Assembly: GCA_910589485.1 (NCBI GenBank)
Contig: CAJUSW010000002.1
Coordinates: forward strand, 382,978 to 446,977
DNA from: an uncultured Duncaniella sp.
GTDB lineage: Bacteria; Bacteroidota; Bacteroidia; Bacteroidales; Muribaculaceae
Direction of reading: 5' to 3'
DNA length: 64,000 nt
The translations under genes were made by a program, and so were the position numbers. The notes below the pieces were generated by a model. That model worked only from the letters and a program-made list of their open reading frames with translations. It ran no database searches and was not told the DNA's origin. This document shows, one piece after another, positions 1-9,197 of the stretch. Position 1 is the stretch's first letter; every line of letters starts with the position of its first letter.

Positions 1-3000
1 CGCACCGTCAGGGGTATCGGCCAAGGCGGCGACGATCATGGGAACCGTGCTCGACGAGACCGGTGAGCCGGTGATAGGAGCCACGGTGGTGCCCGTGTCC
101 AATCCGCGCAATGTCGCCGCCACCGATTTCGAGGGGCATTTCGTGTTGCGTGACGTGAAACTTCCCGGCAAGCTGGTAATATCTTTCGTGGGATCCACCA
201 CCGAGGAGGTGAGCGTGACGGCCGACAACGCCTCCAATCTCATGATCAGGCTCATGCCCGCTGTCTCGAAACTTGACGAGGTGGTAGTGGTGGGCTATGC
301 TACCCAGCGCAAAGTGAATCTCACCGGTGCGGTGTCCACCATCAGCTCCTCCTCGCTTGCCGACCGCCCTGTCACCAACGCCGTCAACGCGCTTGCCGGA
401 CTCTCATCGGGCCTTTCGGTGGTCAACAGTGGCGGCAACACTCCGGGCTATGAATCCCAGGCCATAAGGATCCGAGGCCAGGGCACACTCAACGATGCGG
501 CCCCGCTCGTGGTGGTCGACGGCATGACGGGAATATCTATCAGCGACATCAACCCTCACGATATCGACAACATATCGGTGCTCAAGGATGCCGCCTCGGC
601 TGCCATCTACGGCTCGCGTGCCGCCAACGGTGTGATCCTGGTCACCACCAAGCACGGCATAGAGTCAGCCCCGCGCATCACCTACAGCGGCAACGTGTCG
701 TTTGAGAAGGTGGCCCGGAGGCTCAATCTCGTCACCGATTACGCCGATTTCATGGAGATACAGAATGCCGGACTGGTGGCCAACGGCCAGGCCAAGCGGT
801 TCTCCCAGGGCAAGATCGACGAGTGGCGCAACGATGCCGGGCGCAATCCTACCATATATCCCAACACCGATTGGCAGGATCACATCTACCGCAACCCCTC
901 GGTGGTACAGAACCACAACCTGTCGGTGACAGGCGGTGGACGCAGGGTGCGCTACAATATCTCGCTTGGCTACGTGGATAATCCCGGCATGATATATTAT
1001 ACCGATTACAAGCGTTACCAGCTGCGCACCAATCTCGAGGTCAACATCAAGCCCTGGCTCGCGGTGGGCACCGACCTGTTCGGCTACATCGACAAGAATA
1101 ATCCTTCATCGGAAAACGCCGCCGCGAGTGGCGACGTGATATTCGGCTCGGGTGCGTTCAACACTGTCCCCGGCATGACCCTCTACGACCCTGCCACCGG
1201 TCTCTACGGAGGTATCCAGAATCCCGAGGAGGAGAACGTGAGCAACTTCAACCCCTACCGTCGCCAATGGTTCTACAAGGATGAGTTTCCCACCCGCACC
1301 GACAGGATCGTGGCCAAGCTGTATGCCCACATCAGGCCATACAAGGGGCTCGACATAAGCGGATCGTTTACCTACAACCGCTGGACACGCCACGTACAGC
1401 AACATCTCACCGACCGCAACCTCTACCGCTTCACGGCCGACGGACCTGTACTGTTGCGCGACGGTACGGTGCGTACCTACATACGCCGCTACAACTATGC
1501 CGACAATTTCCGGTCGTCCGAGATCACGGCCTCCTACGGATTCACGGTCTCGAAACTCGAGGCGTCAGTCCTGCTCGGCGCCAGCCAGGAGTATGACAAG
1601 TACGACTGGTATTCGTTCCGCAAATATGACCTCATCGACGATTCCCTCACCGGCATCGACGCCGGCACCACCAACGGCGACATCTCGGGCAACTACACCC
1701 AGTGGTCGATGCGCTCATATTTCGGGCGTGTCAATTTCAATTGGGACGACAAGTATCTCCTTGAGGTGAATCTGCGAGCCGACGGCTCCTCAAAATTCGC
1801 TCCCGGCCACCGGTGGGGATATTTCCCCTCGGCATCGGCAGCATGGCGTATATCGCAGGAGCGGTTCATGAATGGCACCTCCACGTGGCTCGACAATCTG
1901 AAGATCAGGGCCTCGTATGGAACTCTCGGCAACAATGCCACCACGAGCTACTACATGTATCAGTCGCTCTTCTCGACGGCGGGATATATCCTCAACGGCA
2001 ACATTGCCGGCGGATTTGCCCAGACCGTTCTGTCCAATCCCGAGCTGTCATGGGAAAAGACCCGCATGTCCAACTTTGGCGTCGACTTCGCCATGTTCAA
2101 TTCCCGCCTGAGCGGAAGCGTGGATATATACGACAAGAACACCGAGGGAATACTCATCTCGCTCCCCGCTCCGCTCGAGCACGGCACGAGTGTGGTGCCC
2201 AACCAGAACGCCGGCGAGGTCAACAACCGCGGTTTTGAGATCGATGTTAACTGGAACGACCGCATCGGGAAAGTGTCATGGCAGGTGGGTTTCAACCTCA
2301 GCTTCGTTCGCAACAAGGTGAAGAAATTCCAGGGTGACGTGCCGTCGATCAACGGTGTGTTCAAGACCCAGGAGGGGAAGCCTATCGATCAGCTCTACGT
2401 GATGACGGTCGACCGCATCGTGCGCGACCAGGCTGATCTCGACTATGTGGAATCGCTCGTTGCGGGAAACCCCGAATACTTTGCCACCTATCAGCGCCCC
2501 GAGTTGGGTGACTTCCTCTACCGCGATGCCAACGGCGACGGACGCCTCGATGCCTCCGACCGCGTGGAGATTGGCCACGGCTCACAACCTCGCCTCACCT
2601 ATGGTGCGCACCTGGGGTTGAGCTACAGGGGATTTGATTTCAGTATGATGCTTCAGGGCGTGGGGGACAATCCCGTATATTACAATAATCAGGCGTTCCG
2701 CTTTGTCACCGTGATGGGGCAGTCGCTCAACAAGGATATCACCGACAATGCCTGGACCCCCTCTAATCCCTACAACTCCATCTATCCCAAGTTGCGCAAC
2801 AGCTCCGACGGCAGGAACAATATAGCCAGTGACGCATTTGTCCACAATGCCGCCTATCTGCGGTGCAAGAATATCCAGTTGGGCTACACGGTGCCGCGCG
2901 AGATAACCCGTAAATTCTTCGTGGAGAATCTCAAGGTGTACACGAGCATCGACAACCTGTTCACCATTACCGACTTCCCCGGCCTTGACCCCGAGGTGGG

Positions 3001-3061
3001 AGCCAATGTGGGCTATCCCGCCGTGCGCCAGTACTCGGTGGGACTCAATGTATCTTTCTGA
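1..3061 (+). CDS. SusC/RagA-type TonB-dependent outer-membrane transporter (5' end outside window)
   Basis: Outer-membrane importer of a PUL, working as a barrel under a SusD lid with energy from TonB. The frame is open back to base 2 without a stop and already reads a carboxypeptidase-regulatory-like segment (GTVLDETGEPVIGATVV), so the signal peptide and true start lie upstream and the ATG at 38 is internal. Next come a TonB-box-like stretch (LDEVVVVGYATQRK), the plug domain with the SusC/RagA signature (DAASAAIYGSRAANGVILVT) and a long beta-barrel ending in an aromatic residue (SVGLNVSF). SusD follows 23 bases later. Family assignment is firm; the ligand is inferred only from the downstream arabinan-type enzymes. 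Confidence 0.96.
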   Translation, partial: APSGVSAKAATIMGTVLDETGEPVIGATVVPVSNPRNVAATDFEGHFVLRDVKLPGKLVISFVGSTTEEVSVTADNASNLMIRLMPAVSKLDEVVVVGYATQRKVNLTGAVSTISSSSLADRPVTNAVNALAGLSSGLSVVNSGGNTPGYESQAIRIRGQGTLNDAAPLVVVDGMTGISISDINPHDIDNISVLKDAASAAIYGSRAANGVILVTTKHGIESAPRITYSGNVSFEKVARRLNLVTDYADFMEIQNAGLVANGQAKRFSQGKIDEWRNDAGRNPTIYPNTDWQDHIYRNPSVVQNHNLSVTGGGRRVRYNISLGYVDNPGMIYYTDYKRYQLRTNLEVNIKPWLAVGTDLFGYIDKNNPSSENAAASGDVIFGSGAFNTVPGMTLYDPATGLYGGIQNPEEENVSNFNPYRRQWFYKDEFPTRTDRIVAKLYAHIRPYKGLDISGSFTYNRWTRHVQQHLTDRNLYRFTADGPVLLRDGTVRTYIRRYNYADNFRSSEITASYGFTVSKLEASVLLGASQEYDKYDWYSFRKYDLIDDSLTGIDAGTTNGDISGNYTQWSMRSYFGRVNFNWDDKYLLEVNLRADGSSKFAPGHRWGYFPSASAAWRISQERFMNGTSTWLDNLKIRASYGTLGNNATTSYYMYQSLFSTAGYILNGNIAGGFAQTVLSNPELSWEKTRMSNFGVDFAMFNSRLSGSVDIYDKNTEGILISLPAPLEHGTSVVPNQNAGEVNNRGFEIDVNWNDRIGKVSWQVGFNLSFVRNKVKKFQGDVPSINGVFKTQEGKPIDQLYVMTVDRIVRDQADLDYVESLVAGNPEYFATYQRPELGDFLYRDANGDGRLDASDRVEIGHGSQPRLTYGAHLGLSYRGFDFSMMLQGVGDNPVYYNNQAFRFVTVMGQSLNKDITDNAWTPSNPYNSIYPKLRNSSDGRNNIASDAFVHNAAYLRCKNIQLGYTVPREITRKFFVENLKVYTSIDNLFTITDFPGLDPEVGANVGYPAVRQYSVGLNVSF

Positions 3062-3084
3062 CCTGTCACCATAACAATAATCTG

Positions 3085-4824
3085 ATGAAACACCTATATA
3101 TATACTCTCTCATGCTTGTCGGCTCTCTCCTCACCTCGGGTTGCGAGAGTCTTGATTTCACTCCGGCCGACCAGATGTCCGACCGCACCTTCTGGCTCAC
3201 CGAGGATCATGCCAGGCAGGCTGCCATAGGAATGTATGCCGCCATGAAAGCCCAGTGGTGTTTTGGCATGGAGTTTACATTCGACATGTGCAGCGACATT
3301 GCCGACGGCACAACTCCCTGGGCCGACATCTCGCGCGGGGCCTCATTCTCCTCGGCCAGCTCAGGCGTGCAGAACCATTGGCAATACCTCTACGAGCTGG
3401 TGCACCGTTGCAACACCGTGATACGCAATGTGGCCGGGATGCCGATAAGCAGTCAGACCATCGACCGTGTCACCGGCGAGGCCAAATTCCTCCGAGCCAT
3501 GGCCTATTTCCGCATGCTCAATTGCTGGGGCGGAGTGCCCTGGTATGATGAGTCATGCGACATAAATCAGCAGTTCGCTACGCTCAACGCGCCCCGCAGT
3601 TCCGAGGACGAGATAAGGCGTCACATCCTCGACGATCTCACCGAGGCCATTGAGAAACTGCCCGTGAAGTGGGACGATGCCGATCTTGGACGTGTCACAC
3701 GTGGGGCGGCCTATGCCCTGAGGGGCAAGGTGTATCTCTTTGACCGCCAGTGGGAGAATGCTGTAAAGGATTTTGAGGAGATCGTGTATGACCGTTCGGC
3801 CGTCTACGGCTATTCCCTCCACGATGATTACAACGACCTGTTCCGTCTCTACAATGGCAACCATAGTCCCGAAATGATATTCTCCATCCAGTCGATCGAC
3901 GGAAACACAGCGGGCTATGCTCTCGACATCGTGTCCTATTTCGGCAACAAGTCCACCATGCGTCTCATCGCGGGCAATTGCATAGTCCCCTCGGTCACGC
4001 TTGTGGATATGTACGAGAATCTCGACGGCTCCCCATTCGATTGGGACGATATGTTCCCCGGGTTCAATGAGGGTGGTCCGGCAGTGCGTCGTGACTATAT
4101 GAGCGTTGCCATCGACCAGGCCGGCGATTATGTCACCTCCACCCTCAGTTGCGACACCTCCAAGGTGATGGATGCCTATCGCCTGCGCGACCCGCGCCTG
4201 TGTCTCAACGTCATCACGCCCTATTCCCATTACCTTGGCACCGATGCCGGATCGGTACCGATGGACAAGCAGTTTGTCCTCGCCGATCCCACCAAGGGTG
4301 GATCTCCTATGGAGGCGAAGTCGTTCATAAGGAATTCCGAAGGCTGGAACTCCTATTTCTGGCGCAAATGGATCCCCACCGGCAATCTCGACGGATATTG
4401 GGGAGAGTATAACCGCACCCCCTATGAATTCCCTCTCCTGCGTCTGGCCGACGTGATGCTCATGCTCGCCGAGGCATATAATGAGACCGGTCAGCTCGAC
4501 AAGGCCGTGGCCGAGGTCAACAAGGTACGTGCCAGGGTGGGGATGCCCGGGCTGAACTCGGGCCCCGCGTGGCTCACTGTCGACGGCAAGGATGAGATGG
4601 CCCGGCGCATACGCCGCGAACGAGCTTTTGAACTCGCCGGCGAGGGACAACGATATTGGGATCTCCGCAGATGGGGATTGCTCGAAGAGTCGGTAAGAAA
4701 TGCCACCGATATATTCGGCGACCTCATGTATGCCCGCTCCTATCAGGCGCGACATGAACGCTGGCCCATCCCCCTTGTGGAATTGGACCGCAATCTGAAT
4801 CTCGGGCAGAATCCCGGATGGTAG
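3085..4824 (+). CDS. SusD/RagB-family surface glycan-binding lipoprotein
   Basis: Surface lipoprotein that captures oligosaccharide and closes over the SusC barrel. The N-terminus is a lipoprotein signal with lipobox LTSGC (Cys20), followed by the helical TPR-like SusD core, 579 aa in all, a usual family length. The C-terminal part contains the family-typical RERAFELAGEGQRYWDLRRW segment and ends in LNQ/LGQNPGW style. It sits 23 bases after SusC on the same strand and is followed at once by a strong terminator, so susCD can form a transcript separate from the enzymes downstream. Glycan specificity cannot be read from the sequence. Confidence 0.96.
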   Translation: MKHLYIYSLMLVGSLLTSGCESLDFTPADQMSDRTFWLTEDHARQAAIGMYAAMKAQWCFGMEFTFDMCSDIADGTTPWADISRGASFSSASSGVQNHWQYLYELVHRCNTVIRNVAGMPISSQTIDRVTGEAKFLRAMAYFRMLNCWGGVPWYDESCDINQQFATLNAPRSSEDEIRRHILDDLTEAIEKLPVKWDDADLGRVTRGAAYALRGKVYLFDRQWENAVKDFEEIVYDRSAVYGYSLHDDYNDLFRLYNGNHSPEMIFSIQSIDGNTAGYALDIVSYFGNKSTMRLIAGNCIVPSVTLVDMYENLDGSPFDWDDMFPGFNEGGPAVRRDYMSVAIDQAGDYVTSTLSCDTSKVMDAYRLRDPRLCLNVITPYSHYLGTDAGSVPMDKQFVLADPTKGGSPMEAKSFIRNSEGWNSYFWRKWIPTGNLDGYWGEYNRTPYEFPLLRLADVMLMLAEAYNETGQLDKAVAEVNKVRARVGMPGLNSGPAWLTVDGKDEMARRIRRERAFELAGEGQRYWDLRRWGLLEESVRNATDIFGDLMYARSYQARHERWPIPLVELDRNLNLGQNPGW

Positions 4825-4830
4825 CTGTGT

Positions 4831-4871
4831 GGGGGTGTCGCAAGTCAGTGATTGCGGCACCCCCTTTTTTT
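4831..4871 (+). terminator. Intrinsic terminator after susCD
   Basis: A 13-base stem (GGGGGTGTCGCAA pairing with TTGCGGCACCCCC, one G-T pair) with a 7-8 base loop runs directly into seven T residues, 7 bases after the SusD stop. This is a textbook rho-independent terminator. It separates the transporter pair from the enzyme genes. The remaining 240 bases up to the promoter at 5114 are AT-rich and show no gene. Confidence 0.85.
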
Positions 4872-5113
4872 GCTGTGTTCACCGTAGCGCCATGCGGTGA
4901 CAATAGTTCATTCTGCGTGTTTAAATCGTTCAATCTGCCGGTTTGACCTATTATGTAACCCTAATTGAATGATTAATCCCGTCACATTATCGCGATAAGG
5001 TATAAATTTGCATTACCAAGTTTTTTTGATGTTATAAGTAATGAAGGATTGGGTATAACTCCGGTTTCTTAGAGGTAATTTCTTTGGGAAAAAGATTGTG
5101 ATTAGGATTTTTT

Positions 5114-5144
5114 TTTGAAAGCCCGATAAATAATAGTATTTTTG
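5114..5144 (+). promoter_or_regulatory. Bacteroidota-type promoter for the GH43-GH127-BNR operon
   Basis: TTTG at 5114-5117 and TATTTTTG at 5137-5144 match the -33 (TTTG) and -7 (TAnnTTTG) elements with a 19-base spacer. It lies 61 bases before the GH43 start and downstream of the susD terminator, so it would give the enzyme genes their own transcription start. Confidence 0.6.
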
Positions 5145-5205
5145 AAACACCGAAGCGGTTCTTTTCAGGACTTCTTATGCGCTTCGCGATAAATGTAACT
5201 GCACC

Positions 5206-7122
5206 ATGAACAATATCTCGAGACTTCTCCTGGTCATGGCGATTGCATCCCCGCTGTCCATGCTGGCCACCGGGGATAAGGGTGTTGACCTCCCTCATGA
5301 TTTCGTCTACAACGGAAATCCACTCATTCAGTACAAGCACACAGCCGACCCCGCTGCAATGGTGGTGGGCGACACCCTGTGGCTCTTCACCGGATATGAC
5401 GAGCCGGGCAACAAGAGCGGATACCACATGCCCAACTGGTGTGCATTCTCCACTACCGACATGATCCATTGGACCGAGCATCCCATACCCGTATATGCCG
5501 ACGATTTCTCATGGAACGATGCCCATGTCTCCTATGCGGGACACCCCGTCAAGGGGCCCGACGGCAAATATTATTTCTATTCCTCCACCAACTGGTGTGG
5601 CATAGGGGTGGCTTGTGCCGACCGTCCCGAGGGTCCCTACAAGGATGTGCTCGGCCGTCCTCTGCTCACCAAGGCCGACTGCCACGGCTCCACCCATGGT
5701 TGGGTGTGCATCGATCCCGCCGTATTTATCGACGACGACGGCACCCCCTACATTTTCTGGGGCAATCAGATATGCTATTACGCCAGGCTCAAGCCGAGCA
5801 TGACCGAGATCGACGGCGAGATCCATCGTCTCGACCTCAAGGATTTCACCGAGGCTCCGTGGGTGCACAAGCGCGACGGCAAGTATTATCTTACCTATGC
5901 GGCCCGCTGGCCCGAGAAGATAGCCTATGCCATGAGCGACAGCATCGGCGGTCCGTGGGAATACAAGGGGATAATTTCCGAGGTGGCCGGCAACAGCAAC
6001 ACCACTCATCCGGCCATCGTGAATTTCAAGGGCCGTGACTGGTTCTTCTCCCATATTGGCGGATTGGGCGGTGGTAGCGGATCCCGCTCGGTGATAGTTG
6101 AGCCTATGTATTATAATGCCGACGGCACCATACGACCCATCCATGCATCCGATGCCGGAGCCTCAGTCGAGTATTCGGCCTTGGACAATTGCCACAATCC
6201 CATCCTCCCCGATTTCCATGCCGATCCCGAGATACTCTACTCCGAGAAGACCGGCAAGTACTACATCTATTCCACTACCGACGGCCTCCCCGGCTGGGGC
6301 GGATATTATTTCCGGGTGTTCTCATCGGGCAATCTTGCTGATTGGACCGACGAGGGGATCATGCTCAACCTGAAGGGTTCGCAGGTGCCGTGGGCTGTGG
6401 GCAATGCCTGGGCTCCGGCAATAATAGAGCGCAAGTACCCCGATGGCACCTATAAATACTTCTTCTATTTCAGCGGTCATTCACCCGAGGCTAACAGAAA
6501 ACAGATAGGCGTGGCTGTGGCCGACGATCCTGCCGGGCCGTTCTACGACCTCGGCCACCCGATAGTGACCGACTCCCCCGTGGGACGCGGACAGCAGATC
6601 GATGTGGACGTATTTCACGATCCCGTGTCGGGCAAATATTATCTCTATTGGGGCAACGGATACATGGCCGGAGCCGAACTCAACGATGACATGACCTCGA
6701 TAAAGCCCGGCACTGTCACCGTGATGACCCCTCAGGGTGGCACACTGCAGACCCATGCTTTCCGTGAGGGAGCCTACGTGTTTTTCCGCAACGGCACCTA
6801 CTATTTCATGTGGTCGGTCGACGATACCGGCTCCCCCAACTATCATGTTGCCTACGGCACCTCCGATTCGCCCCTCGGTCCCATCAAGGTTGCCGATGAT
6901 CCCATTGTGCTTATCCAGGATCCTGAAAAGCAGATCTACGGGCCGGCCCATAATTCGGTGATCAATCTTCCCGGCACCGACGAGTGGCGCATCGTGTACC
7001 ACCGCATCAACAAGGACTACATCGAGCGGAGCAAAGGCCCCGGCTTTCACCGCCAGGTGTGCATCGACCGCCTCGAATTCAACCCCGACGGCACCATCCG
7101 CCGAGTGACCCCAACCAAATAA
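5206..7122 (+). CDS. Tandem-domain glycoside hydrolase family 43 protein
   Basis: Probable exported arabinofuranosidase/xylosidase-type enzyme made of two five-bladed GH43 propellers in one 638-aa chain. After a signal peptide ending near ATG, domain 1 (about residues 30-320) shows the three expected acidic residues: D48 in HTADPAA, D170 in CIDPAV and E216 in FTEAPWV. Domain 2 (about 330-638) repeats the pattern: D340 in FHADPEI, D468 in IDVDVFHDP and E521 in REGAYVF. Both domains therefore look catalytically intact. It opens a three-gene run with GH127 (19-base gap) and BNR_4. Linkage and substrate are inferred; GH43 covers arabinanases, arabinofuranosidases, xylosidases and galactosidases. 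Confidence 0.9.
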   Translation: MNNISRLLLVMAIASPLSMLATGDKGVDLPHDFVYNGNPLIQYKHTADPAAMVVGDTLWLFTGYDEPGNKSGYHMPNWCAFSTTDMIHWTEHPIPVYADDFSWNDAHVSYAGHPVKGPDGKYYFYSSTNWCGIGVACADRPEGPYKDVLGRPLLTKADCHGSTHGWVCIDPAVFIDDDGTPYIFWGNQICYYARLKPSMTEIDGEIHRLDLKDFTEAPWVHKRDGKYYLTYAARWPEKIAYAMSDSIGGPWEYKGIISEVAGNSNTTHPAIVNFKGRDWFFSHIGGLGGGSGSRSVIVEPMYYNADGTIRPIHASDAGASVEYSALDNCHNPILPDFHADPEILYSEKTGKYYIYSTTDGLPGWGGYYFRVFSSGNLADWTDEGIMLNLKGSQVPWAVGNAWAPAIIERKYPDGTYKYFFYFSGHSPEANRKQIGVAVADDPAGPFYDLGHPIVTDSPVGRGQQIDVDVFHDPVSGKYYLYWGNGYMAGAELNDDMTSIKPGTVTVMTPQGGTLQTHAFREGAYVFFRNGTYYFMWSVDDTGSPNYHVAYGTSDSPLGPIKVADDPIVLIQDPEKQIYGPAHNSVINLPGTDEWRIVYHRINKDYIERSKGPGFHRQVCIDRLEFNPDGTIRRVTPTK

Positions 7123-7141
7123 TCTCATTTTAATCATACTC

Positions 7142-9166
7142 ATGAAAATACAGGCTCTCATTCTGTCCTCCATCGCCGTTGTGGCTGCTGTTGTGCCGGC
7201 GTCGGCCAAGGAGGAAAGCTCCGTGGGTCACCACGGCTATCCCATCGATCCGGTGCCTTTTACGGCTGTATCGGTCGACGACCCGTTCTGGTCGCCCCGT
7301 CTCGATGCCGCCCGCACCACCACTATCCCCCTTGCGTTCAGTAAGTGTGAGGAGACGGGCCGTTATGAGAATTTCAGGAAAGCCGCCCGCCCCGACACCA
7401 CCTATGTGGTCGAGGGATTCTCATTTGACGACACCGATGTCTACAAGACCATCGAGGGCGCAAGCTACATGCTCCAGACTTACCCCGACTCCCGCATGGT
7501 AGCCTATATCGACAGTGTGCTCGACATTGTGGCCACCGCCCAGGAACCCGATGGGTATCTCAACACCGGTTTCACCATGAATCCCGTGCATCCCCATCAG
7601 TGGATGGGTCCGGGCCGTTGGGACCGCGTGGAGGAGCTGAGCCACGAGTTCTACAACCTCGGCCACATGGTTGAGGGTGCCGTGGCCCATTGGCAGGCTA
7701 CCGGAAGCCGAAAATTTCTCGACATAGCCATACGCTACGCCGACTGTGTGTGCCGTTCCATCGGTGACGGTGACGGCCAAGTGGCGCGCGTCCCCGGACA
7801 CCAGATAGCCGAGATGGCTCTTGCCAAACTCTATCTCGCCACCGGCGACCGCAAATATCTCGACCAGGCCAAATATTTCCTCGACAAGCGTGGCTACACC
7901 TCGCGCAAGGATGCTTACAGCCAGGCCCATAAGCCGGTGGTGGAGCAGGACGAGGCCGTGGGCCATGCCGTGAGGGCCGCCTACATGTATGCCGGCATGG
8001 CCGACGTGGCCGCCCTTACAGGAGACTCGGCCTATATCCATGCCATCGACCGTATATGGGATAATATCGTAAGCAAGAAAATATACATCACCGGTGGCAT
8101 CGGTGCCCGCCACAGCGGTGAGGCTTTCGGTGACAACTATGAGCTCCCCAACCACTCGGCCTATTGCGAGACCTGCGCCGCCATAGGCAACGTGTATGTC
8201 AACCATCGCCTCTTCCTCCTTCACGGCGGCTCCAAGTACTACGACGTGCTCGAACGCACCCTCTACAACGGCCTTATCTCGGGCATTTCGCTCGATGGCG
8301 GGGCGTTCTTCTACCCCAATCCCCTTGCGAGCGACGGCGGATATTCGCGCAAGCCGTGGTTTGGATGTGCGTGCTGTCCCTCCAACCTCGCCCGCTTCAT
8401 CCCCTCGCTCCCGGGCTACATCTACGCAGTCAACGGCGGGGATCTCTATGTCAATCTTTATATCGGCAACAGTGCCGATCTTAAGGTCAACGGCAAGGCT
8501 GTCAAGTTGGTACAGCAGGGCGACTATGCCCGCGAGGGCCGGATGGATGTCACCGTGGCCGCCAACAAGGCCGGCCGCTTCACCATGCGCCTGCGCGTCC
8601 CCGGCTGGGCACAGGGCACACCGCTCCCCTCCGATCTCTACTCCTATGCCACTCCGGCCATCGGCCAGGGCTTCACGGTCATGATCAACGGCACCCCCGA
8701 GGAGGCTGTGGTCGATAACGGCTACATCACCCTTGACCGCAAGTGGAGAAAGGGCGACCGCGTGTCCCTGCAGTTCGACATGACTCCCCGCCTCGTCACC
8801 GCCCACGATAAGGTCACCGCCGACCGTGGCATGGTGGCCGTGGAGCGTGGCCCGCTCGTGTATTGCGCCGAGTGGTGCGACAACGAGGCCGACCTCTCGT
8901 CGCTCATGATGAATCTCCACCCCAATTTCCGCGTATCCCCTACCGACAAGCTCAACGGTGTGCGCCAGATTTCGGCTGATGTCCAGTGCGTTACCCTCGG
9001 CGATGACGGCATGGTCACTTCGCGCCGTGGATCGGTCAATCTCATTCCCTACTATGCCTGGGCCAACCGTGGCGAAGGCAAAATGAAGGTATGGTTCCCC
9101 GCCACTCTTTCCTCCTTTGGTCGTGGACAGAGTGCTGAGGCCGAGAAGAATGAATTTGAGGACTGA
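7142..9166 (+). CDS. GH127 family beta-L-arabinofuranosidase (DUF1680)
   Basis: Predicted exported enzyme removing beta-L-arabinofuranosyl residues. It begins with a signal peptide (cleavage near PASA-KEE) followed by an (alpha/alpha) barrel and C-terminal beta domains, 674 aa, normal for the family. The zinc/catalytic set known from GH127 is present: E343 and C345 in YCETCAAIGN, and the adjacent pair C411-C412 in GCACCPSN, where one cysteine is the nucleophile in characterised members. It lies between GH43 and the BNR_4 gene with short gaps, consistent with one transcript attacking an arabinose-decorated glycan. Family call is strong; exact linkage is inferred. Confidence 0.92.
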   Translation: MKIQALILSSIAVVAAVVPASAKEESSVGHHGYPIDPVPFTAVSVDDPFWSPRLDAARTTTIPLAFSKCEETGRYENFRKAARPDTTYVVEGFSFDDTDVYKTIEGASYMLQTYPDSRMVAYIDSVLDIVATAQEPDGYLNTGFTMNPVHPHQWMGPGRWDRVEELSHEFYNLGHMVEGAVAHWQATGSRKFLDIAIRYADCVCRSIGDGDGQVARVPGHQIAEMALAKLYLATGDRKYLDQAKYFLDKRGYTSRKDAYSQAHKPVVEQDEAVGHAVRAAYMYAGMADVAALTGDSAYIHAIDRIWDNIVSKKIYITGGIGARHSGEAFGDNYELPNHSAYCETCAAIGNVYVNHRLFLLHGGSKYYDVLERTLYNGLISGISLDGGAFFYPNPLASDGGYSRKPWFGCACCPSNLARFIPSLPGYIYAVNGGDLYVNLYIGNSADLKVNGKAVKLVQQGDYAREGRMDVTVAANKAGRFTMRLRVPGWAQGTPLPSDLYSYATPAIGQGFTVMINGTPEEAVVDNGYITLDRKWRKGDRVSLQFDMTPRLVTAHDKVTADRGMVAVERGPLVYCAEWCDNEADLSSLMMNLHPNFRVSPTDKLNGVRQISADVQCVTLGDDGMVTSRRGSVNLIPYYAWANRGEGKMKVWFPATLSSFGRGQSAEAEKNEFED

Positions 9167-9197
9167 TCCCCTCTAACCTATTCCCCCGCATCCCGTC

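Noticed and set aside
38..40. ATG at 38 as the start of the first SusC
   Set aside because: The frame continues open to the window edge and the ATG lies inside the conserved N-terminal domain; no signal peptide follows it.
3553..4860. Long open frame on the minus strand opposite susD, and similar ones at 7421-8920, 9204-10637, 18388-19581 (minus) and 34899-36257, 48365-49879 (plus)
   Set aside because: Each lies antisense to a gene with clear family motifs, has biased composition (His, Gly, Val, Ala) and no domain; they arise from codon bias in G+C-rich genes.
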